Shown in pieces: positions 1-8,001 of a stretch of DNA of 20,612 bases. Where the stretch lies: assembly GCA_001917895.1 (NCBI GenBank), contig MNEW01000025.1, positions 1 to 20,612 on the forward strand. The letters run 5' to 3'. Every line of letters starts with the position of its first letter. The stretch's first letter is position 1. The notes beneath the pieces were generated by a model. The model was not told where the DNA came from and did not search any database. It was given only the letters and a program-made list of their open reading frames with translations. The stretch is from Actinobacteria bacterium 13_1_40CM_66_12 (GTDB lineage: Bacteria > Chloroflexota > Dormibacteria > Dormibacterales > Dormibacteraceae). Made by a program: the position numbers and the translations under genes.

Positions 1-2
1 GC

Positions 3-2225
3 CGGCGCCGCCTGCGTGACGTCCTTGCACGCCTCGAGGTGCACCCAGTCTTCACGGCGCACCCGACCGAGGCCAGGCGCCGGGCAGTGGTCGCGGCCAT
101 CCGCCGGATCGGCGAGCAGCTGGGCCGGCTCGAGGACCCGAGGGCGTCAGAGGGCGGACGGAGCGAATCGATGCGCCGGCTCACCGAAGAAATCGATTCG
201 CTGTGGCGCACTGGGCAGCTGCGCTCGTCTCAGGTCACACCGCTGGACGAGGTCCGCTCGACGATGGCGGTCTTCGACGAAACTCTATTTCGTGTCGTGC
301 CCGCGATCTATCGCGAGCTCGATCGCGCACTTGGCCCATCTGACACCGGAACGCGCCCTGCGCTCGCGCCGGCGTTCCTGCGTTTTGGCAGCTGGGTCGG
401 GGGCGATCGGGATGGCAACGACTCGGTGACCGCGAAGGTGACGGCCGAGACGATGTTGATCCAGGCCGAGCATGCACTACTCGGGCTCGAGGCTGCGACT
501 TTGCGCATCGGCCGCGCGCTGACGGCCGACGCCGCCACCACGCCACCCGAGGCGGATCTTCGTCGCCGCCTGGCGGCGCTTCGTGCCGCCGACCCGGAGC
601 GCTGGGCCGAGCTGGAGAAGCGCTCTCCGTCAGAGCAGCACCGCCAGTTCTTGCTCCACGTCGGCGACCGGCTGCGCGCGACACGGTCGCGAGACCGCGA
701 CCGATACGAGTCTTCAGACGAGCTGCTCGCCGACCTGCGCAGCGTCCAGGGCTCGCTCGCAGGCGCGGGCGCGCCACGCCAGGCCTACGGCGAGCTGCAG
801 CATCTGATCTGGCAGGCGGAGACGTTCGGGTTTCATCTCGCCGCGCTCGAGGTGCGACAGCACAGCCATGTCCACGCAAGTGCGCTGGCCGAGATCCGCT
901 CGAACCGAGAGATGTCCTCGCTGACTCGTGAGGTGCTCGACACCATCGGCGCGATCGCCAGCATCCAGGCAAGGTTCGGCCCCGAAGCGTGCCGGCGCTA
1001 CGTCGTCAGCTTCACCCGAAACATCAGCGACATTTCCGCCGTGTACGAGCTGGCCGATCACGCGACCGGCGGCAATCCGCCGGTGCTCGACGTCATCCCT
1101 CTGTTTGAGACGGTGGATGACCTGCGTGAGGCTCCAAACGTGATGGAGCAGATGCTTGCGCTCGCGCCCGTCCAGCGCCGGCTGGCGGAAACCGGCCGCG
1201 GACTGGAGGTGATGCTGGGCTATTCCGACTCGACCAAGGAGGTCGGGCCGCTGTCCGCAACCCTCGCGCTTTACGAAGCCCAGTCGAACCTGACTGCCTG
1301 GGCCAAGCGCCGGCGCGTGCGCCTGACCATGTTTCATGGACGAGGCGGAGCCCTGGGACGCGGTGGCGGTCCCGCCAATCGCGCTGTCCGTGCCCAGGCG
1401 CCCGGATCGGTGGCGGGCCGATTCAAGGTGACCGAGCAGGGCGAGGTCATCTTCGCGCGCTACGGAAACGCCGCCATCGCCAGGCGCCACCTCGAGCAGG
1501 TCGCCTCGGCTGTGCTCGAAGCCACGACCGCCCCGGCTCGGTCCGAGCCGTCGCGACGCTTCCGCAAGCTTGCCGCGGATGTGGATGCGGCCGCCCGCGT
1601 TGCCTATCGCGGGCTGGTCGAGACTTCCGGATTCGCGGAGTGGTTCGCGGAGGTCAGCCCGATCGAAGAGCTGGGCCGGATGCGCATCGCATCCCGGCCG
1701 CCGCGGCGTGGGGCCGGCGAGAGTCTCGAGGACCTTCGTGCAATCCCGTGGGTGTTCGCCTGGTCGCAGATGCGGCTCAACCTGCCGGGTTGGTACGGAC
1801 TCGGAAGCGGCCTCGAAGCCGCGCCGCTTGCCGACCTGCGCCGCGCTTACGCGTCATGGCCGCTGTTCAACGTCCTCCTCGACAACGCCGAGATGAGCCT
1901 GGCCAAGACCGACAGGCGGATTGCGGCTCGATACCTGGCGCTGAGTGACCGGCCGGACCTCGCGACCCGGGTCCTGCGTGAGTACGACCTCACGAAGAAG
2001 AACGTGCTGGCGGTGACGGGTCACACCCGACTGCTCGAACGGCATCGTGTCTTGTCGTGGGCGGTCGAGCTGCGAAACCCTTACGTCGACGCGCTCTCAC
2101 ACTTGCAGCTCCGCGCGTTGCGCGAGCTCCGTGCGAAAGGTGCGCGCCGGCAGCGGGCCACGGCCGAGCGCCTCTTCCTGCTGACCGTCAACGGAGTGGC
2201 TGCCGGACTTCAGAACACAGGCTGA
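3..2225 (+). CDS. ppc: Phosphoenolpyruvate carboxylase, 5'-truncated by window edge
   Basis: Adds bicarbonate to phosphoenolpyruvate to give oxaloacetate, the cytosolic anaplerotic reaction feeding the TCA cycle. The reading frame is open from base 3, so the gene begins outside the window; the GTG at 39 is internal, because VFTAHPTEA (catalytic His at visible residue 20) lies about 138 residues into the E. coli enzyme. Roughly 120 N-terminal residues are therefore missing and 740 are present. Visible signatures are MLGYSDSTKEVG (catalytic Lys), MFHGRGGALGRGGGP (PEP and bicarbonate site arginines), LNLPGWYGLGSGLE, and the C-terminal end AAGLQNTG, whose Asn belongs to the aspartate-inhibitor site in the E. 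coli enzyme. Motifs are intact, so the enzyme should be active and probably allosteric. It converges on the VOC gene with a 13-base gap. Identification is secure. Confidence 0.97.
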   Translation, partial: RRRLRDVLARLEVHPVFTAHPTEARRRAVVAAIRRIGEQLGRLEDPRASEGGRSESMRRLTEEIDSLWRTGQLRSSQVTPLDEVRSTMAVFDETLFRVVPAIYRELDRALGPSDTGTRPALAPAFLRFGSWVGGDRDGNDSVTAKVTAETMLIQAEHALLGLEAATLRIGRALTADAATTPPEADLRRRLAALRAADPERWAELEKRSPSEQHRQFLLHVGDRLRATRSRDRDRYESSDELLADLRSVQGSLAGAGAPRQAYGELQHLIWQAETFGFHLAALEVRQHSHVHASALAEIRSNREMSSLTREVLDTIGAIASIQARFGPEACRRYVVSFTRNISDISAVYELADHATGGNPPVLDVIPLFETVDDLREAPNVMEQMLALAPVQRRLAETGRGLEVMLGYSDSTKEVGPLSATLALYEAQSNLTAWAKRRRVRLTMFHGRGGALGRGGGPANRAVRAQAPGSVAGRFKVTEQGEVIFARYGNAAIARRHLEQVASAVLEATTAPARSEPSRRFRKLAADVDAAARVAYRGLVETSGFAEWFAEVSPIEELGRMRIASRPPRRGAGESLEDLRAIPWVFAWSQMRLNLPGWYGLGSGLEAAPLADLRRAYASWPLFNVLLDNAEMSLAKTDRRIAARYLALSDRPDLATRVLREYDLTKKNVLAVTGHTRLLERHRVLSWAVELRNPYVDALSHLQLRALRELRAKGARRQRATAERLFLLTVNGVAAGLQNTG

Positions 2226-2238
2226 GACCGAGCGGTTG

Positions 2239-2658
2239 TCAGAAGTCGAAGCGGCCGTCGAAATGCCTGGCGACCTCGGGGCGTGTCAGCTCGTAGATGG
2301 CCAGGCGATGGCCCGCGGGGGTCGTGAACGAGCAGCATGGACCCATTGGAATCTCCAGCGTTTGGGCCTTTGCCCAGCCTCGTTTCTTCAGCTCGCGCAT
2401 CGCGCGGCCGAGATCTTCGACCCTGTAGATCAAAATCGGCCGGTCGCCCTCGAGGTGGTCGGTGAGAAGCACATAGGGCGGCCCGTCGGTGAGCTCGATC
2501 TTCGCGACCCGCGTACCCATTCCCTCGATTGCAAACGCCAGCCTGCCACCGAGCACCTCGGTGAAGTACTTCGAATCGGCGGCGACGTCGGAGCTGGGCG
2601 TGTAGATGTAGTCGAGCTGTACGAACGGGAGCGGCACGGCCCTGCTCCGTGTCGTCAC
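2239..2658 (-). CDS. VOC (glyoxalase/bleomycin resistance fold) family protein
   Basis: A 139-residue single-domain protein of the vicinal-oxygen-chelate fold. The beta-alpha-beta-beta-beta pattern is visible twice: QLDYIYTPSSDVAADSKYFTEVLG leads the first half and PILIYRVEDLGRAMRELKKRGW the second, ending in FTTPAGHRLAIYELTRPE with the usual terminal Glu metal-ligand position. Members include glyoxalases, dioxygenases and resistance proteins, and the substrate cannot be told from the sequence. The GTG start at 2658 is chosen because a TAACCT box ends 7 nt upstream and no ribosome-binding site is present, which suggests a leaderless message. The gene follows the HD-GYP gene on the same strand with a 10-base gap. 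Confidence 0.8.
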   Translation of the reverse strand: MTTRSRAVPLPFVQLDYIYTPSSDVAADSKYFTEVLGGRLAFAIEGMGTRVAKIELTDGPPYVLLTDHLEGDRPILIYRVEDLGRAMRELKKRGWAKAQTLEIPMGPCCSFTTPAGHRLAIYELTRPEVARHFDGRFDF

Positions 2659-2671
2659 GCCGCCAAGGTTA
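2659..2671 (-). promoter_or_regulatory. Putative leaderless promoter -10 box for the VOC gene
   Basis: On the minus strand TAACCT (2671-2666) is followed by 7 nt and then GTG (2658). This is the TANNNT-N7-start arrangement of leaderless genes. The TAA of the box is also the stop codon of the upstream HD-GYP gene. No clear -35 hexamer is visible. Confidence 0.45.
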
Positions 2672-3280
2672 GTCCAGTGCGCGCGAAAGCTTTGGGGTGT
2701 GCGAATCGAGAGAAGTTAGCAGCGCGCTGACCACGACCGGATCGAGGTGCGGGCCTGCCTCCTGCTGCAGCAGGCGCCGTGCTTCGCGCTCGCTGCGCGC
2801 TCGTTGGTATGGCCGGTCCGACGTCAGGACGTCGTACATGTCGGCCACCGCGACCACGCGCGCTTCGATTGGAATCGCGTCGCCGACCAGGCCGTGCGGG
2901 TAACCGCTGCCGTCCATCCGCTCATGGTGGTGAAGCACAGCCAGGAGCGCCCGCTCGAAGTGCCCCGCCCACTGCAGGATCTTCAGGCCGACCTCAGGGT
3001 GGGTCTTCATGAGCTTCCACTCCGAGTCGTCGAGCGGGTCGTGCTTGTGAAGGATCGAACCCGGAAGGGCGAGCTTGCCGATGTCGTGCAGGAGGCCGGA
3101 CCGAGCGAGGACGCGTTGCTCTGACTCGGTCATGCCCAGCTGGCGTCCGATCCGGACGCACAGCTCACCGACGCGGCCGTTGTGGGCCCGGATCTCACGG
3201 TCGGACACATGGACGATGTGCGCCCTGCCGATCCTGCTTGGAAATGCCCCTACCAGCGGTCCTGGGATCACGATAGCCAT
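2669..3280 (-). CDS. Stand-alone HD-GYP domain protein, probable cyclic-di-GMP phosphodiesterase
   Basis: A 203-residue protein made almost entirely of an HD-GYP domain, the metal-dependent hydrolase family that degrades cyclic di-GMP. Visible are the first metal His in RAHNGRV (His33), the HD pair in GLLHDIGKLALP (His65-Asp66, Lys69), THPEVG (His94), HHHERMDGSGYP (His117-His119, GYP at 126-128) and the downstream ARVVAVADMYDVLTSDRPY motif. All positions expected for activity are present. There is no receiver, GAF or PAS domain and no membrane segment, so the input must come from expression level or a partner protein. The ATG at 3280 is preceded by a purine-rich GAGGGGG about 6 nt upstream. 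The family is certain; c-di-GMP as substrate is inferred from it. Confidence 0.93.
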   Translation of the reverse strand: MAIVIPGPLVGAFPSRIGRAHIVHVSDREIRAHNGRVGELCVRIGRQLGMTESEQRVLARSGLLHDIGKLALPGSILHKHDPLDDSEWKLMKTHPEVGLKILQWAGHFERALLAVLHHHERMDGSGYPHGLVGDAIPIEARVVAVADMYDVLTSDRPYQRARSEREARRLLQQEAGPHLDPVVVSALLTSLDSHTPKLSRALD

Positions 3281-3393
3281 CCGCTACCCCCTCTGGTTTC
3301 CTGCTCGCTAGACAGATCGACAACGCGCCAGTCGGGGAGGCGGGTCGCTACAAGGCCGCTTTACCGGTGGGTCGGGCGGCTACTTATCGGAGC
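3281..3393 (-). other. Structured-looking leader upstream of the HD-GYP gene
   Basis: This 113-base gap separates the small membrane protein gene from the HD-GYP start. Read on the minus strand it contains one possible stem, GCCGC (3380-3376) with GCGGC (3359-3355), and a second weaker nested stem CGAC/CGCC against GGCG/GTCG further downstream. No U-tract follows, so it is not a convincing intrinsic terminator. It does not match the cyclic-di-GMP-I core I know (no GCAAA plus GAAA-tetraloop arrangement). It may be a leader or simply GC-rich spacer. Confidence 0.25.
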
Positions 3394-3621
3394 CTACTTG
3401 TCCGAGCGCAGACGGTAGATGAGAACGGCGACGACCCCAAATGTGATCAAGGCGAGGATGGCGATCGCCGCCGGGGCGATGCGCCTGCGGCGCCCGCGCT
3501 CGCGCTCGTAGGCCTCGGCCGGAATGCTGCGCGGCTCGTAGCCGGAGGCGATGGCAAAGACAGGCGGCGGCGCCGACGGCGTCGCGACCGACAGCGGCCG
3601 CCGCACTGGGTTGATCGACAT
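3394..3621 (-). CDS. Small single-pass membrane protein, unknown function
   Basis: Encodes 75 residues from the ATG at 3621, which has an AGGAG about 9 nt upstream (AGGAGAACAAAACCATG). A longer in-frame start at 3684 lacks such a site. The protein has a proline-rich cytosolic N-terminus (residues 1-35), a charged stretch AYERERGRRRR (38-48), one hydrophobic helix (about 49-69, APAAIAILALITFGVVAVLI) and a short basic tail YRLRSDK. The Arg cluster before the helix predicts the N-terminus inside. I do not recognise a family. It lies downstream of the polytopic membrane protein with an 87-base gap and may be co-transcribed with it. Confidence 0.65.
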   Translation of the reverse strand: MSINPVRRPLSVATPSAPPPVFAIASGYEPRSIPAEAYERERGRRRRIAPAAIAILALITFGVVAVLIYRLRSDK

Positions 3622-3708
3622 GGTTTTGTTCTCCTGCGAACGCATGGCCTGCTGGAGACCACCGTAGGCAGCGATTGCGTGCATGTCGTCCGGGCGTGTA
3701 CTGAATGT

Positions 3709-4767
3709 TTAGGCGGCGGGAGTGCTCGGTGCGAGCCTCGCTCGCGCCGACGGACCGGGCAGAGCGATGAAGCTCACCAACCATCCGACCATGCCGGTGA
3801 CGGGCACGGCTCCGGACCATATGGTCGCCTCCCACCACACGCCTGTCGTCGCCGCGAGGACCACGAAGTACGAGACCGTGAGCGCGGCGGGCGCCCCGAA
3901 CATGAAGGCGTGAAATGCATACGGCCGCGCTGGTGAGGGCCGCAGGAAGTACAGCAGCAGGTCGCCCGCGGCACCTCCCAGCAGCGCGACCAGGACCAGC
4001 TCGGCGTGGTTGGCAACGGGGCTCAGAAGCAGGGCGTTGATGGTGAGAATCACGGTCACGGTGCCGATCGGCACCTCGAACCTGCGCAGGAGTATCACCA
4101 GCAGCCCGGCCACCATGGCCGCATAGAGGATGAGGCCGATCATCCCGAGCTCCTCCTCCATCCAGAGGGGACCGCGAGGATCGGGCATGGTTCCGGCTGC
4201 CCAGCGGTCGATGAGGGGTTGGTCGAACTGGAGGAAGAACGTGAGCATCGATAGCGTGAGCGCGCCCGAGATGATCGCCGGCCACGTCGACCTGTCGCCG
4301 CCCCGCCGCATGGCCGCACGAAGCGGACCGCTCACGATGAGCCCGCCTGTGAGCATCAGGAACAGGTGCGGCGGGCTGAACAACGCGGCCACGCTGAACT
4401 CGACGCCGAACTTCCTGTGCCACAGAAGATCAAGGACACCACCGGCGCCGAAGAGCACCGTGCCGAGCAACGAAACGCCGTAGCCGTCGGGAAGCAGCTC
4501 GCTCCACGTCCCATAGCGACGGAAGTTGCGGACGACGTTGAGGCCGAGGAAGATCCCGATCGCGGTCATGCCCGAGTACAGGACGGCGTGGTACGGGGTG
4601 AAGAAGTTCGTCTCCACGCCCTTGAGGCTGTGATGGTGCCAGGAGTCGAGGTAGGCGCCGGCCATCAACCAGATGCAGAGCAGCACGAATGTCCACGTGA
4701 ATCGATTGCTCGCCACACCCGGTTGGCGCGGCCGGCGTAAGTCTGGAGTCGAGGTCGCAACTACCAT
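3709..4767 (-). CDS. Histidine-rich polytopic membrane protein, unknown function
   Basis: Encodes 352 residues with about nine or ten hydrophobic segments (near 23-40, 56-79, 97-115, 128-148, 162-180, 204-227, 234-250, 257-276, 285-306, 318-336). Histidines sit at or near helix ends: DSWHHH (44-46), TPYHAVLYSG (60), DLLWHRKFG (117), SPPHLFLML (134), NHAEL (254) and AFHAFMF (286). That distribution resembles membrane metal or haem sites, but I do not recognise a named family and no substrate is claimed. ATG 4767 is chosen over the GTG at 4770 because it overlaps the upstream stop codon as TGATG and has an AGGAGG about 7 nt upstream, within the upstream gene's 3' end. Translation is therefore probably coupled to the 4767-5228 gene. 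Confidence 0.8.
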   Translation of the reverse strand: MVVATSTPDLRRPRQPGVASNRFTWTFVLLCIWLMAGAYLDSWHHHSLKGVETNFFTPYHAVLYSGMTAIGIFLGLNVVRNFRRYGTWSELLPDGYGVSLLGTVLFGAGGVLDLLWHRKFGVEFSVAALFSPPHLFLMLTGGLIVSGPLRAAMRRGGDRSTWPAIISGALTLSMLTFFLQFDQPLIDRWAAGTMPDPRGPLWMEEELGMIGLILYAAMVAGLLVILLRRFEVPIGTVTVILTINALLLSPVANHAELVLVALLGGAAGDLLLYFLRPSPARPYAFHAFMFGAPAALTVSYFVVLAATTGVWWEATIWSGAVPVTGMVGWLVSFIALPGPSARARLAPSTPAA

Positions 4768-5228
4768 CACCGCCCTCCTTCCTCCCTTTCAGAAACAGAA
4801 GAGGAAGGCGTTTCGTTTCGGATCTCGGCACGCAGCCGACGAAGATCCGACTGAACGGCCGGATCGAGATCGAGCACGACTGCTTCGCGAGGGGGTGGCA
4901 GCCCGGTGCGCGATGCCTCGGAAAGGCTCGCGTCCAGAAGCCGGTCGGCCGCTTTGATCCGAGCCCGAACGCGACTGTGCGGAGTCTTCGATGCGATGAG
5001 CTGCGTGAGGTTCTCCAGCTCGTGCAGAAGCACCCGGCGGCGGCGCAAAGCGAGGCTGGCGACGTGCTCCTGCCCGGCCGCGAGCGCCAACGCGGCTCGG
5101 TCCCAGAGGTCGGGCACCTTGCTGCGGACCGAAGCCAGCATGGCCTCTACCCCGTTCGGCGCCCCATCAGCCTTCAAACCGATTCGCATGCTAGGCAGGA
5201 CCGGTGCGCTCGTCATCCGTGAGCGCAC
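4767..5228 (-). CDS. Small helical soluble protein, unknown function
   Basis: Encodes up to 153 residues from GTG 5228, or 149 from ATG 5216; neither has a clear ribosome-binding site. No signal peptide or membrane segment is visible. The middle is strongly helical and charged (ALRRRRVLLHELENLTQLIA, then RARIKAADRLLDASLSEA). The C-terminal third DPAVQSDLRRLRAEIRNE could form a short coiled coil, and the tail is Ser/Glu-rich. The stop overlaps the start of the polytopic membrane protein by one base (TGATG), so the two are almost certainly co-translated and may work together. It is divergent from the LuxR-type regulator at 5257, separated by only 28 bases. No family recognised. Confidence 0.65.
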   Translation of the reverse strand: MRSRMTSAPVLPSMRIGLKADGAPNGVEAMLASVRSKVPDLWDRAALALAAGQEHVASLALRRRRVLLHELENLTQLIASKTPHSRVRARIKAADRLLDASLSEASRTGLPPPREAVVLDLDPAVQSDLRRLRAEIRNETPSSSVSEREEGGR

Positions 5229-5256
5229 GGAGATTTAAGATGCGCGCGGCGACGCC

Positions 5257-8001
5257 GTGTTCGAAAGGGAAGGAGTGATGGCGGCCATCGCCCTCGTCCT
5301 CGAGCGTGCGCGCGCGGGCGAAGGGCAGGCTCTATTCGTGATCGGCGAGGCCGGTCTCGGCAAGACGAGCGTGCTGGAGAGCACGCGAGAGCTTGCGGGT
5401 GATTTCGCCGTCGGCATCGGCCGCGGACAGGCCATGGAGGCGACGCTCCACTTCGGCATCGTCAGCGAAGCCCTGCGGGGATTGGGCGCCGGCACGCCGC
5501 TGGACGCCCCCAGAAGCGCGGCGCCGGCGGGTCTGGACGCACGGGCCGCGTACTTCTACGCCACCCTCCGCGACCTGGAGTCGAGAAAGAAGCCGGCGCT
5601 CATCTTGCTCGACGACCTGCATTGGGCGGATCCCGACTCACTGGCGCTTGTCTCCTTTCTCAGCCACAGGCTGAGCGCGGTTCCGGTGGCGATCGTCGCC
5701 ACGCTGCGGCCGTGGCCGCGGGCGGCGCTCGACCTGACACGCCATCTGAGCCAGCAGGGCTTGGCCCAGCTCGAGCAGCTGATGCCGCTCAGCCCCCCGG
5801 CGGCGACCGCACTGCTCACCGAGCAGATGGGTGGCGAGCTTTCCGAAGAGACCATCGGCCGGGTCTGGGCGGCCAGCGGCGGCAACCCTCTGTTCCTGGA
5901 AGAGATCGCCCGCCACCTCCGGGACGGTCGCAGTCTGGAGGAGCTCGACGAACGCGGACCGGAGGCCACGATCCTGCTGTCGCGTATCGCGGGCCCAGGT
6001 GCTGACCTGCGCTATGCGCACGCGGCGAGCGTTTTCGGCATCGAGTTCCGTCCGGTGCTCGCGGCCCGAGTGGCCGGGTTGAGCGAAGCCGAGGCGACGG
6101 AGGCCCTGGGCGTGCTCGTCGACACCGGGCTGGTCCGGCCCGGCCAGGCCGGCTGGGCGCAGTTCACGCACCCGCTTTTCCGCCAGGCCCTGTATGAAGA
6201 CATGGCGCCGCCGGTCCGCGAGCGATGGCATGCAGCGGCCTTCCGGCACCTGATCGCCCATGGCGTCGAGCCCGGCGAAGCCGCCGAGCATGCGGTCAGC
6301 GGTCAGCTGCGCGGCGATGTCGAGGCGATCGCCGTGCTTCAGCGCGCCGGCAGGGCAGCGATGGCCGACGGGGCGGTTGCCACAGCGCGCCACCGCCTGC
6401 AGTCGGCCGTCACCCTGGCCGGCGAAAGCCCGTCGGCCCACCTTCTGATCGGGCTGGCCGAAACACTGCTTTCGACGGGCGAGCCGGCCAAGGCCGTAGA
6501 GATCTACAGCCGGATCCTGGACGGCTCCGCCGGCGATGGCGACGGCCGCGCCAACGTCCACCGCATGCTCGGCCGAGCATTGTTCGTCAACGGCGACGCA
6601 GGCGCGGCGGAGGCGCAGTTCGCGGCCGCGGCCGAGCTAGGGCTGGACGCTGGCGACCCGACACCTGGCATCGAGGCGCTTCTCGACCACGCGACCGCCT
6701 GCTGGATCGCCGGCCGCATCGCGCGAGCAGTCGAATACGCCACGCGAGCACGGGCTCTGGCCCAGGGCGCGGGCCCCGACGTGAGGCGGCGGGCAGACTC
6801 GACCTGGGCCCTTGTGACTTTCCTGTCGGGGTCTGCGGAAGGTTTGCCCGCGGCCGCCGCGGCCGCCGCCGAGGCGGAGCTGAATCCGCTCCTGGAAACC
6901 GTCGATCCAACGTGGAGCTGGGGACCACTCGGCAACCACATGTTCATTTCGGAGTTCGCGGAAAACTACGACGAGGCCGGGCGAGTGCTCGACGTCGCAT
7001 ACCGCGCCGCCGAGCAGCTGGGCGCGCCGATGGCGATGGGCCTCCTCGACTCGCTACGCACGAACGCCCTCATAAGGCGCGGCCGCCTTGGCGAGGCTCG
7101 TGCTTGGGCCGAGCACGCATTGACGTTGGTGGACCTGGTGCCTTCGTTGGCCGGTTATGCGTGGATCGCGAACGCGGCCACCGTTCTCGAGATGGGCCAC
7201 ATCGACGATGCCGCCGCGTGGTGCGACCGGCTCGAGAAGCTGCCGCAGAGCATGATCCAGCGGCTCTGGATTCAAAGAATGCGGGGCATCATCGCAGGCA
7301 GGCGCGGCCAGCAACAGCAGGCGAGCGACCTGTTCCTGGTAGCCGAGAACATCGCCAACGAGGCCGGGCTCTTTGAACCCTGCGTCGTGCCATGGTCGCG
7401 CGACGCCATCACCGCGCACGTGGCTTGCGGGCGACTCGATGACGCGGCGCGTGTCGTGGCGTGGCTCGAAGCGAGAAGCGCGGACCTGCCTTGTCGCTGG
7501 CCGCGCGCGACCGCGCTTTTCGGCCGCGCCCAGCTGGCCGAAAAGGCAGGCAAGAACGAGATGGCGGCTGACCTGTATCGCGATGCACTCGAGGTCTACG
7601 CGCAGATCCGCCAGCCGCTGTCGGAGATTCGGACGATGATCTACTTCGGGCGCTTCCTGAGGCAGGTCGGCAAATCGATCGAGGCGCGGCCGTATCTCAC
7701 GCGCGCCGCGGACGTCGCGGCGGAGGCCGGCGCGACGTGGCTGGCTCAGCAGGCGATGGATGAGCTGCATGTGGCCGGCGGCAGGCAGCGCAAGCACGCA
7801 AGCCCCGACGACCTCACGCCGCAGGAGCTCCGCGTGGCGCGGCTGGCGATCGAGGGGCTGAAGGTGCGCCAGATCGCCGAGCACCTTTCACTTTCGCCGC
7901 GTACGGTGGAGACCCACCTGCAGAAGGTGTATCAAAAGCTCAGCGTCTCCTCGCAGATCGAGCTGATCAAGGCCGGCCTCCCGTCGCGCCGCGGCGCCTA
8001 G
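5257..8001 (+). CDS. LuxR-family transcriptional regulator with AAA-type ATPase domain (LAL/MalT-like)
   Basis: Encodes 914 residues in the large ATP-binding LuxR architecture. An N-terminal ATPase module carries Walker A GEAGLGKTS (residues 30-38) and Walker B ALILLDDLHWADPDS (about 114-128), then the sensor-like ASGGNPLFLEEIARHL. A long helical TPR-like middle follows (roughly 350-840) with an Ala-rich stretch. The C-terminal LuxR HTH (about 851-905) has LTPQELRVARLAIEG, RQIAEHLSLSPRTVETHLQKVYQKL. Such proteins bind a ligand or partner through the helical region and activate transcription when ATP-bound. GTG 5257 is the earliest in-frame start, since a stop lies at 5236, and it preserves the N-terminal FERE of the family. 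Its divergent position suggests it may control the 4767-5228 operon. The ligand is unknown. Its TAG shares the CTAG palindrome with the thiD stop. Confidence 0.93.
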   Translation: MFEREGVMAAIALVLERARAGEGQALFVIGEAGLGKTSVLESTRELAGDFAVGIGRGQAMEATLHFGIVSEALRGLGAGTPLDAPRSAAPAGLDARAAYFYATLRDLESRKKPALILLDDLHWADPDSLALVSFLSHRLSAVPVAIVATLRPWPRAALDLTRHLSQQGLAQLEQLMPLSPPAATALLTEQMGGELSEETIGRVWAASGGNPLFLEEIARHLRDGRSLEELDERGPEATILLSRIAGPGADLRYAHAASVFGIEFRPVLAARVAGLSEAEATEALGVLVDTGLVRPGQAGWAQFTHPLFRQALYEDMAPPVRERWHAAAFRHLIAHGVEPGEAAEHAVSGQLRGDVEAIAVLQRAGRAAMADGAVATARHRLQSAVTLAGESPSAHLLIGLAETLLSTGEPAKAVEIYSRILDGSAGDGDGRANVHRMLGRALFVNGDAGAAEAQFAAAAELGLDAGDPTPGIEALLDHATACWIAGRIARAVEYATRARALAQGAGPDVRRRADSTWALVTFLSGSAEGLPAAAAAAAEAELNPLLETVDPTWSWGPLGNHMFISEFAENYDEAGRVLDVAYRAAEQLGAPMAMGLLDSLRTNALIRRGRLGEARAWAEHALTLVDLVPSLAGYAWIANAATVLEMGHIDDAAAWCDRLEKLPQSMIQRLWIQRMRGIIAGRRGQQQQASDLFLVAENIANEAGLFEPCVVPWSRDAITAHVACGRLDDAARVVAWLEARSADLPCRWPRATALFGRAQLAEKAGKNEMAADLYRDALEVYAQIRQPLSEIRTMIYFGRFLRQVGKSIEARPYLTRAADVAAEAGATWLAQQAMDELHVAGGRQRKHASPDDLTPQELRVARLAIEGLKVRQIAEHLSLSPRTVETHLQKVYQKLSVSSQIELIKAGLPSRRGA

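Noticed and set aside
39..2225. PEP carboxylase beginning at GTG 39
   Set aside because: The frame is open upstream to the window edge and the TAHPTE motif normally lies well inside the protein, so GTG 39 is an internal codon.
3281..3393. Cyclic-di-GMP riboswitch upstream of the HD-GYP gene
   Set aside because: The required core (GCAAA, GAAA tetraloop and receptor, GGGACGCAAAGCC) is not present on the minus strand.
3622..3684. Longer N-terminus for the small membrane protein from ATG 3684
   Set aside because: The internal ATG 3621 has a strong AGGAG at good spacing and 3684 has none; the extra 21 residues show no domain.
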